Assembly: GCA_903970315.1 (NCBI GenBank)
Contig: CAJCIJ010000287.1
Span: 1 to 6,654 of the forward strand
Source of the DNA: Actinomycetota bacterium
Lineage (GTDB): Bacteria > Actinomycetota > Thermoleophilia > Solirubrobacterales > Solirubrobacteraceae
Direction of reading: 5' to 3'
DNA: 6,654 nucleotides
In this document: in pieces, positions 1 through 5,108 of the stretch
How the letters are laid out: each line of letters begins with the position of its first letter
Position numbering within the stretch: position 1 is the first letter of the stretch
Notes under the pieces: generated by a model
Database searches by the model: none
Seen by the model: only the letters and a program-made list of their open reading frames with translations
Told to the model about the DNA's origin: nothing
Made by a program: the position numbers and the translations under genes

Positions 1-1372
1 GCCCCGCCAGCACAAGCCACCAGTACCCCAAGGCTGCAAGCCCGCAGCGCGCACCCCAGCGTCGCGCCTGGCCTGCAAGTGCCGGGAACGCCCCCGCCAG
101 CCCCACCATTCCCAGCAGCGGGGCAAACCCCGCCCAAATCCACGCGGGGCGGGGGCGAGAGGGCAACAGCAGCAGCGGCGCGGCGCCGGCAGCCAAGACG
201 ACAGCGACACCCCTCTGCCCGGTGAGCGCCTGCTGCGCGATGCCCGCAACAGCGACTGCAAGCCAGACGACCTTGGGGACTGCAAACCCGCGCGGCTGCG
301 CCGAGGCCCCAGCTGCCGCCGCGTTGCGCACGGTGGGAAGTCGGCCCGGTCGGCCCGGCAGGACTCGGCGACGGGCCGGGCCGCGCTGGAGTGCTCGGTC
401 CAGAGCGTGCTGCAGCTCGCGCACTGTGCCCCGGAGCGCCGGCTCGGGGGCGAGACCGCGGTCCACGGCACGGGTGAGACCCCGGTCGAGGTCGCCGCGT
501 GCGATCTCCAGGGCGGGCAAAGTCGCGCCCAGACGCCGCGCGGTGGCCGCCGGCGTGGGACCACGAAGCGGGTTGACCCCGGCGAGGGCCTCGTACAAGG
601 TGAGCGCGAGCCCGTACAGGTCGGTCTGGGCAGTCGCCTCGGACCCATCCATCTGCTCGGGGGCCATATACGCCCAGGTGCCCAGCACGTCTCCGGTCGC
701 TGTGAGCGTCTCGTCGCCGCTGACGCGCGCGCTGCCAAAGTCTGTGAGCTTGGCTGCCACACGGTCGCGGGCTGCCGCATGCGCGGTCAGGACGATTACG
801 TTCGCCGGCTTGACGTCGCGATGGATCACGCCCCGTCCGTGAGCGTGGTTGAGAGCTTCGCTGACTGCGATGCCGACCTCCAGTACTTCTCTGTCGGAGA
901 TGGCATTGGCGCTCAGCAGTGCATGCAGAGGCTCGCCTTCCACCAGCTCTGAGACCAGGTACAGCCAGTCCTCGTCGGCCCGCGCCTCATAAAGCGAGGC
1001 GATCGCGGGGTGCGAGAGGCGGGCAGTGGCCAGTGCCTCACGGTCGGCGCGGTCGCGCATGGGCATGGCGGCTGTTCGCCGCGACCGGCGCCCGCGGTCA
1101 AAAGAAGCCGCTTGACCCCGCTTGACCCGCTTGACCGCGACCTGCCGTCGTAGCTGCTGGTCTTCGGCACGCCAGACGACGCCAAAGCCGCCTTCGCCGA
1201 GGGTCTCCAGGAGCACGTACCGGCCCAGAAGCAGATGGCCCGCGGCGCCGGCGCCGGGGTCCAGTTGCAGCCTGTCCGCGCGGTCGCGGACGCCGCGTCG
1301 CGCGCGCGCCTGCGTCGCCGCTGTCTCTCTGTGCGGCCCACGCGCGTGGACGAGCGTCTTGATGGTTTGCAC
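1..1372 (-). CDS. Membrane-anchored Hanks-type Ser/Thr protein kinase (3' end outside window)
   Basis: Transfers phosphate from ATP to Ser/Thr of target proteins; the catalytic domain should be cytoplasmic. 457 codons are visible and the frame is open to the window edge. Seen: glycine loop GEGGFG (59-64), ATP lysine in VAVK (K81), likely alpha-C glutamate E112, catalytic HRDVKPAN (184-191, D186), DFG (211-213) and APE (237-239), so all core catalytic residues are present. After the kinase domain (about 50-320) comes an Arg/Pro-rich linker, then three hydrophobic stretches near 365-383, 388-405 and 411-433, with more at the edge. This suggests a multi-span membrane C-terminus rather than the single span with PASTA repeats of PknB. 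GTG at 1372 is the only usual start between the upstream in-frame stop (1409-1411) and the kinase domain; its ribosome site is weak (GAAG). The K81-to-E112 stretch is long and very basic. It is transcribed divergently from the gene at 1531. The substrate is unknown. Confidence 0.93.
   Translation of the reverse strand, partial: MQTIKTLVHARGPHRETAATQARARRGVRDRADRLQLDPGAGAAGHLLLGRYVLLETLGEGGFGVVWRAEDQQLRRQVAVKRVKRGQAASFDRGRRSRRTAAMPMRDRADREALATARLSHPAIASLYEARADEDWLYLVSELVEGEPLHALLSANAISDREVLEVGIAVSEALNHAHGRGVIHRDVKPANVIVLTAHAAARDRVAAKLTDFGSARVSGDETLTATGDVLGTWAYMAPEQMDGSEATAQTDLYGLALTLYEALAGVNPLRGPTPAATARRLGATLPALEIARGDLDRGLTRAVDRGLAPEPALRGTVRELQHALDRALQRGPARRRVLPGRPGRLPTVRNAAAAGASAQPRGFAVPKVVWLAVAVAGIAQQALTGQRGVAVVLAAGAAPLLLLPSRPRPAWIWAGFAPLLGMVGLAGAFPALAGQARRWGARCGLAALGYWWLVLAG
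1108..1136. repeat. Three copies of CCGCTTGACC inside the kinase gene
   Basis: CCGCTTGACC occurs at 1108, 1118 and 1127, so the spacings are 10 and 9 bases. On the kinase strand the units encode VKR-VKR-GQA: the first two read in the same frame and the third is shifted by one base. The repeat lies directly after the ATP-binding lysine, in the loop before helix alpha-C. The kinase frame is intact on both sides, so this is a short tandem duplication within the gene, not a break. Confidence 0.7.
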
Positions 1373-1530
1373 CGTCTTCGCGTTCGTTGCCGTCCGGGGC
1401 GTTCCTGCCTATCAGCCCTGTGGGCACGCTCCGAGCAGGCGCTGACGGTTTTGTTGCAAGGCGCAAGCGCGGGCCACGATGCCCGTTATGCCAGTCATAC
1501 TGACGCTTTCTGCCTGCAAGGAGAGTGCCT
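1373..1530. promoter_or_regulatory. Divergent intergenic region between kinase and CARDB-like gene
   Basis: The kinase (minus) and the gene at 1531 (plus) point away from each other, so promoters for both should lie in this spacer. No convincing -35/-10 pair can be seen. The closest match for the plus gene is CATACT at 1496-1501, without a good -35 element at the right distance. The promoter role is inferred from gene arrangement only. Confidence 0.35.
1518..1523 (+). promoter_or_regulatory. Ribosome binding site AAGGAG that decides the TTG start at 1531
   Basis: AAGGAG ends 7 bases before the TTG at 1531, which is ideal spacing. The in-frame GTG at 1525 is only one base from the motif, too close to be used. 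The site therefore favours TTG 1531 and removes two residues from the longest possible reading. Confidence 0.75.
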
Positions 1531-2646
1531 TTGTCGTTTTTCGACGAGGACGAGCCGCCCTCGACAGAGATCAGACAGCCCCGCACGTCGCGACCGCCTG
1601 CCGGCAACCGCCCGCAGCGTGCTCCCGGGCGCCCACCGCCGGACCACCACGCCCTGGTCGTTCGCCGGCGCCTGCTGGCCGGTGCCGTGGTGGTCGTGGT
1701 CATCCTGGTCGTGGTGTTGATCGCCGGCCTGGTTGGCGGTGGCGGCTCAGAAGAAGCTGAAACGTACGCGCACAATGTGAGCGCGCTGATCAAGGAATCC
1801 GACGAAGACGTCGGCTCGCCGCTGTTTCAGGCGATCTCGGGCGCTGGGGCGGCGCAGCGCGGCAGCGTGGAACAGCGCATCAACGAACTGCGCTTCGTCG
1901 CCGAAGAAGAGCAGAAGAAGGCTACGGCAATGAGCGTGCCGGAAAAGCTCGTCGCGGCCCAGCGTGATCTGGAGCTCGTGCTGGACCTTCGCGCCGAAGG
2001 GCTGACGAAGGTGGGCGCACACATCTCGCCGGCCCTGGGCGGGGGCACCGAAAGCGCCAGTGACTACAAGCGCATCGCGGGCGCCATGCAGACGTTTCTG
2101 GCGTCGGACATCCTCTACTCCCAGCGCGTCGCTCCGCTGATCGACGCTGCACTGAGCGCCGACGGTGTCAACGGGCAAGAAGTTGCCTCCACGCAGTTCT
2201 TGCCCAACCTGGGTTGGCTTGAACCGGGGACCCTGACTGCCCGTATCAGCGGTCAGACTGCAGGCGCGGGCAGCGGTGCGCTGACGCCGGGGACCCATGG
2301 CAGCACGCTTGAAAGCGTGAGTGTCGGCTCAAACCAGCTGGTACCGGGCGAAGCCAACCACGTCTCCGGTGGCCCCAACCCGACGTTCACCGTCAAGGTG
2401 CTCGATGACGGCGAAAACCGGGAGAGCGACATCAAGGTGGACGTGAGCGTGACCGCCGCCGGCAAGCTCTACAGCTCCTACAACATCATCGCCAAGATCA
2501 GCCCGGGGCAGGATCAGGACCTCGAAGTCCCCATCGAAGGCGTGCCACTCAACACGGTGGCCAAGGTCGAAGTCTACGTCGAACCGGTTCCCGGTGAGAC
2601 GGACTTGGAAAACAACAAGGCCGCCTACGAAGTGACCTTCACCTAG
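1531..2646 (+). CDS. Single-pass membrane protein with CARDB-like C-terminal domain, function unknown
   Basis: The protein has 371 residues from the TTG placed by the AAGGAG site. Order of parts: an acidic then Pro/Arg-rich cytoplasmic N-terminus (1-46); one strongly hydrophobic segment (about 47-70) preceded by RRR, consistent with an inside-positive signal anchor; a charged, probably helical extracytoplasmic region (about 74-210); a Gly/Thr-rich linker (about 235-260); and a beta-rich end (about 260-371). The end resembles CARDB/Ig-like domains: alternating hydrophobic residues, a V-P-I-x-G element and a closing DLENNKAAYEV segment. Such domains are known as extracellular adhesion or binding modules. 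No catalytic motif is seen. It is first in a row of four plus-strand genes and divergent from the kinase, so it may be a partner of that kinase, but this is inference. The reading frame is secure and the function unknown. Confidence 0.85.
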   Translation: MSFFDEDEPPSTEIRQPRTSRPPAGNRPQRAPGRPPPDHHALVVRRRLLAGAVVVVVILVVVLIAGLVGGGGSEEAETYAHNVSALIKESDEDVGSPLFQAISGAGAAQRGSVEQRINELRFVAEEEQKKATAMSVPEKLVAAQRDLELVLDLRAEGLTKVGAHISPALGGGTESASDYKRIAGAMQTFLASDILYSQRVAPLIDAALSADGVNGQEVASTQFLPNLGWLEPGTLTARISGQTAGAGSGALTPGTHGSTLESVSVGSNQLVPGEANHVSGGPNPTFTVKVLDDGENRESDIKVDVSVTAAGKLYSSYNIIAKISPGQDQDLEVPIEGVPLNTVAKVEVYVEPVPGETDLENNKAAYEVTFT

Positions 2647-2689
2647 CCGCGCCGCGACATCGCGCCGGTCGGCGCGCCACACTATCGAC

Positions 2690-3220
2690 GTGGCGGGCAC
2701 CATCACCGACACGCAGGGAATCGTCGCCCTGGCGGCTGCCGCCGTGGGCGCTGCAGCCCTTGCACTCTCGCTGGCGCTTGCGGTGTCCGTGCGCCGGCTG
2801 CGCAGAGCACAGAAGGTGGTTCTGGGCGGGGACGGCGAGCGCGATCTGGTTGGTCACGCCGCCACGCTCCAGGACGCTTTCGTGGCCCTGAGAGAGTACG
2901 TCGAGGACGCCTCCACCCGCCTGGACGACCGGCTTGGGGGTGCCGAGACCGCCCTCGCCGGCGCGATCGCCCACAGGGGGCTCGTGCGCTACGACGCCTA
3001 CAACGAGCAGTCCGGGCACCAGTCGTTTTCGATCGCGCTGCTGGACGACTCAAGCTCGGGCCTGGTGCTGTCATGCATCCACCACCGCGACCAGGCCCGC
3101 GTGTACGCCAAGCAGGTCCGGGCGGGCCAGGGTGAGCTGGCGCTCTCGCCGGAGGAGCTCCAAGCCGTGGCGCTGGCCCTCACACCGGGCTCATCGCAAG
3201 CTGTTGCGGCGCCGAGTTGA
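2690..3220 (+). CDS. DUF4446 family membrane protein
   Basis: The protein has 176 residues. An N-terminal hydrophobic segment (about 9-35) is followed by a basic stretch (VRRLRRAQK) and a charged helical region (about 52-95) that may form a coiled coil. The C-terminal half carries the signature I associate with DUF4446: an RYDAYN element (100-105), then HQSFSIALLDD (110-120), a GLVLSCIHHRD strand-loop (124-134) and RVYAKQV (137-143). The family has no established biochemical function that I know of. The GTG start at 2690 lacks a clear ribosome site. A spacer of 43 bases separates it from the gene before, and its TGA stop overlaps the pheA start by 4 bases, so it is probably translationally coupled to pheA. 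The topology suggests a short outside N-terminus and a cytoplasmic C-terminal domain, but this was not tested. Confidence 0.88.
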   Translation: MAGTITDTQGIVALAAAAVGAAALALSLALAVSVRRLRRAQKVVLGGDGERDLVGHAATLQDAFVALREYVEDASTRLDDRLGGAETALAGAIAHRGLVRYDAYNEQSGHQSFSIALLDDSSSGLVLSCIHHRDQARVYAKQVRAGQGELALSPEELQAVALALTPGSSQAVAAPS

Positions 3221-4116
3221 CGGTACGCATCGGCTACCTGGGCCCGCGCGGCACCTTTACCGAGGAAGCCCTGCTGGGCGCCGTGCAGCCACATGCGGTC
3301 GAGCCGGTTGCGCTGGACACTGTCTATGACGCCGTGATGTCCGTGGAGACCGGCGCGCTGGCGTGGGCGCTGGTCCCGATCGAGAACTCGATCGAGGGCC
3401 CCGTGACGGTGACGCTCGACACACTCGCCACCGAGGTCGTCAACGCCGCAATCGTGGGCGAGCTTGTGCTGGTGGTCCACCAGGCGCTGATTGCGCCGAC
3501 GCTGGTCGGATTGGAGTCGATCACCACTGTCGTGTCGCACCCGCATGCGCTGGGTCAGTGCTCGAGGTTCTTGCGCACCGAGCTGCCGGGGGCGAGCGTC
3601 GCGGCGGCCACCTCGACAGCGGAGGCGGTGCGCACCGTGGCGATGGATCGCACTCCCGGCTGGGCAGCGATCGGCACGCGCGTGGCCGCCGACATATACG
3701 GGTGCGCGGTGGTGCGCGAGCGTATCGAGGACCATCCCGACAACGAGACGCGCTTTGTCTGGCTGGGACGCACCGTCGCCGGCCTGGAGGCGTTGCCGTT
3801 GATCGAACAGCCACCGGCCAACGCGCCCGCGAAGACGTCGGTCGTTTTCTGGGGCCAGGGGGCGCAGAGTCCCGGCTGGCTGGTGGGATGCCTCGACGAG
3901 TTCGGGCGCCGTGACATCAACCTGACCAAGATCGAGTCGCGCCCGCGCCGCGATCGGCTGGGCCAGTACATGTTCTTCGCCGATCTTGACGGCGGTTCCC
4001 TGGATGCCGGCGTTGCGGAGGCGCTGGCGGGTCTGCGTACCCACTGCCAAGAGGTGCGTGTGCTTGGCTCCTACCCGGCCGCGCGGCCGGGTGTGACCGC
4101 TACACTGCCTCTCTGA
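3217..4116 (+). CDS. pheA: Prephenate dehydratase with C-terminal ACT domain
   Basis: Converts prephenate to phenylpyruvate with loss of water and CO2, the committed step of phenylalanine synthesis, in the cytoplasm. It has 299 residues, normal for the stand-alone enzyme without a chorismate mutase part. Seen: GYLGPRGTFTEEA at the N-terminus, PIENSIEGPV (54-63), SHPHALGQC (107-115), and NETRFVWLG (177-185), which holds the catalytic TRF threonine (T178). An ACT domain follows (about 206-288) with the effector-binding ESRP motif (240-243). The other ACT motif, usually GALV, reads GWLV here (220-223). Phenylalanine feedback through the ACT domain is known for the family; whether it is kept here is not visible. 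The start is TTG at 3217, whose last two bases and the next A form the upstream TGA. No good ribosome site precedes it, so coupling to the DUF4446 gene is likely. The HNH gene follows after 2 bases. Confidence 0.96.
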   Translation: MTVRIGYLGPRGTFTEEALLGAVQPHAVEPVALDTVYDAVMSVETGALAWALVPIENSIEGPVTVTLDTLATEVVNAAIVGELVLVVHQALIAPTLVGLESITTVVSHPHALGQCSRFLRTELPGASVAAATSTAEAVRTVAMDRTPGWAAIGTRVAADIYGCAVVRERIEDHPDNETRFVWLGRTVAGLEALPLIEQPPANAPAKTSVVFWGQGAQSPGWLVGCLDEFGRRDINLTKIESRPRRDRLGQYMFFADLDGGSLDAGVAEALAGLRTHCQEVRVLGSYPAARPGVTATLPL

Positions 4117-4118
4117 GC

Positions 4119-4748
4119 ATGCAAGAGACCGTTCCCCCGGGTCCAGCGGGGTCCGTGTCGTCAACTCAGCGCCAGCGACACGGACCGGCCTCACCGCCCA
4201 TCGCGGCGGCGGCGTTTTCTGGCGCGTCTGTCGACGGTGGAGTGGGCGGCAGGGTTCTGGTGCTCAACGCCACGTACGAGCCCATCAACGTGTGCTCGAT
4301 CCGGCGCGCCGTAGTGCTGCTGCTCAAGGACAAGGCGGAAATGATCGAGCGGGGGGCCCGCCAACTGCACGCGGAGTCCTTCACGCTTGCGCGCCCATTG
4401 GTGATTCGCTTGGTCACCTACGTTCGGGTACCGCGCCAGGCACACCGGCGCAAGATCACGCGCCGCGCGGTCTTTGCGCGCGACGGCTGGGCCTGCCAGT
4501 ACTGCGGCTCGCGTTCGAACCTGACCGTGGATCACGTGGTTCCCCGCTCCAAGGGGGGCACATCCAGCTGGGACAACATCGTGGCCTCGTGCGGGCCGTG
4601 CAACAGGCGCAAGGGTGACCAGCTGCTCGCCCACTTGGACATGGAGCTTCGTCGCGCCCCCAAGACGCCGCGGGCCGAGATCTTCATCCACGTGTCCGCC
4701 CCCACGATCCCGTCGGCCTGGCAGCCATATCTGGCGCAAGCCGCGTAG
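4119..4748 (+). CDS. HNH endonuclease family protein
   Basis: The protein has 209 residues. Residues 45-110 (VLVLNATYEPINV onward) match the N-terminal part of a widespread actinobacterial HNH protein family. The HNH/zinc module spans about 115-170: RRAVFARDGWACQYCG, C126-x2-C129, the DH pair D138-H139 (likely metal and general-base region), N153, and C158-x2-C161 followed by NRRKGD (N162, K165). The two CxxC pairs should hold a structural zinc and the remaining residues form the beta-beta-alpha metal nuclease site, so the protein is probably active on DNA. The substrate and role (repair, recombination, defence) are unknown. The ATG at 4119 lies 2 bases after the pheA stop. The first 44 residues are Pro/Ala/Ser-rich and look unconserved, so translation might begin later, for example at GTG 4242 or 4260. 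A TACACT at 4101-4106 could be an internal -10 element, but no -35 is seen. Confidence 0.9.
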   Translation: MQETVPPGPAGSVSSTQRQRHGPASPPIAAAAFSGASVDGGVGGRVLVLNATYEPINVCSIRRAVVLLLKDKAEMIERGARQLHAESFTLARPLVIRLVTYVRVPRQAHRRKITRRAVFARDGWACQYCGSRSNLTVDHVVPRSKGGTSSWDNIVASCGPCNRRKGDQLLAHLDMELRRAPKTPRAEIFIHVSAPTIPSAWQPYLAQAA

Positions 4749-4789
4749 CGGCTTAGGCGCCGTCCCATCACAGCCTCGCGCGCCTCTTA

Positions 4790-4826
4790 AAGGCCAGAGA
4801 GCGCCACTTGGGCGCCCTCTGGCCTT
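4790..4826. terminator. Long GC-rich hairpin, probable terminator downstream of the HNH gene
   Basis: The left arm (4790-4805) pairs with the right arm (4811-4826) over 15 of 16 positions; the only mismatch is A4800/C4816. The loop ACTTG is at 4806-4810. It starts 42 bases after the HNH stop, between convergent genes, so it may act in both directions. There is no real U tract on either side (CTTAGAA on plus, TTTAAG on minus), so it is a non-canonical terminator or a barrier to read-through. The pairing is seen and the function is inferred. Confidence 0.55.
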
Positions 4827-4842
4827 AGAACGTAATGACTGG

Positions 4843-4896
4843 AAAAACCGAGAGGACCTCAGTAGCCGGTGGGACCAGAGCCGGCAGCCATCTCGG
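4843..4896 (-). terminator. Branched hairpin plus U5, candidate gyrA terminator
   Basis: Read on the minus strand, CCGAGA (4896-4891) pairs with TCTCGG (4853-4848), directly followed by five T (4847-4843). Inside it GCCGG (4885-4881) pairs with CCGGC (4869-4865) around an 11-base loop. A hairpin ending at a run of U is the classic intrinsic terminator layout, but the basal helix has only 6 bp and the internal loops are large. It would end the gyrA transcript about 260 bases past the stop codon, or end a separate small RNA. Confidence 0.4.
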
Positions 4897-4913
4897 GGTG
4901 TCCCGGGTTGGAT

Positions 4914-5027
4914 TCCGCTACGCGGACCAGCCTGCCGACCTAGCGGCCGGTCACCTCCAGGGTCCCGCAAGAACTGTTAACCAAGGTTCGGACCACCTCC
5001 TTTCTCTGGTCCGACCAGAGTAGCGGA
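4914..5027. ncRNA. Candidate structured RNA element with two SD/anti-SD loop hairpins
   Basis: TCCGCTAC (4914-4921) is perfectly complementary to GTAGCGGA (5020-5027). It encloses hairpin A, GCGGCC/GGTCCCGC (4943-4968, 6 bp with a 2-base bulge), and hairpin B, TCGGACC/GGTCCGA (4988-5014, 7 bp). The plus-strand loops contain CACCTCC (A) and ACCTCCTTTCTCT (B); on the minus strand they contain GGAGGTG and AGAGAAAGGAGGT. Hairpin B competes with another 7-bp hairpin, CTCTGGT/ACCAGAG (5004-5020). The U-tract hairpin at 4843-4896 would end a minus-strand transcript, which favours minus, but the strand is undecided. It matches no RNA family I recognise. Chance pairing in GC-rich DNA is possible. Confidence 0.25.
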
Positions 5028-5108
5028 CTGGCAAGACGCTCACAGCCCGTTTTTCGCACGCACCGGGAAGCGCGCCCTGCCAGTCGGCGTCCCTCGCCGA
5101 ACCACGGG

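Larger units (their letters stand above)
4749..5108. other. Convergent intergenic region with several inverted repeats
   Basis: This 360-base spacer lies between the stops of the HNH gene (plus) and gyrA (minus). I see no protein gene in it. It holds a long hairpin at 4790-4826, a branched hairpin with a minus-strand U tract at 4843-4896, and an 8-bp long-range complement at 4914-4921 and 5020-5027 enclosing two hairpins (4943-4968 and 4988-5014). Smaller hairpins are CGGG/CCCG at 4894-4905 and CCGC/GCGG at 4915-4925. No tRNA cloverleaf was found on either strand. Confidence 0.7.

Noticed and set aside
222..952. Open frames of 181-206 residues on the plus strand
   Set aside because: They lie antisense to the kinase catalytic motifs; composition is Ala/Arg/Ser-rich without domains.
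913..1341. A frameshift in the kinase at the CCGCTTGACC repeat, suggested by a minus-strand open frame in another register
   Set aside because: The frame of the glycine loop, VAVK, alpha-C, HRD, DFG and APE is one and the same, from 1372 to the window edge. Shifting it at the repeat would destroy alpha-C.
2998..4194. A 398-residue open frame on the minus strand opposite pheA
   Set aside because: Pure shadow of GC-rich coding DNA: the plus strand carries unmistakable PheA motifs, and the minus product is Arg/Gly/His-rich with no recognisable domain.
4894..4990. TPP- or FMN-riboswitch-like words (CGGGGTGTCCCG, GGATTCCG)
   Set aside because: The CTGAGA core of TPP and the conserved core of FMN riboswitches are absent, and no gene lies downstream in the right orientation.
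4980..5000. tRNA T-arm-like GGTTCGGACC
   Set aside because: The flanking bases do not form a 5-bp T stem, and no anticodon or acceptor stem can be placed.
4940..5000. 14-residue leader-type ORF on the minus strand (TTG near 4985) behind a perfect AAAGGAGGT
   Set aside because: The spacing is long (about 11 bases), the start is TTG, and no gene follows in that direction that it could regulate. It is kept only as part of the structured-region findings.
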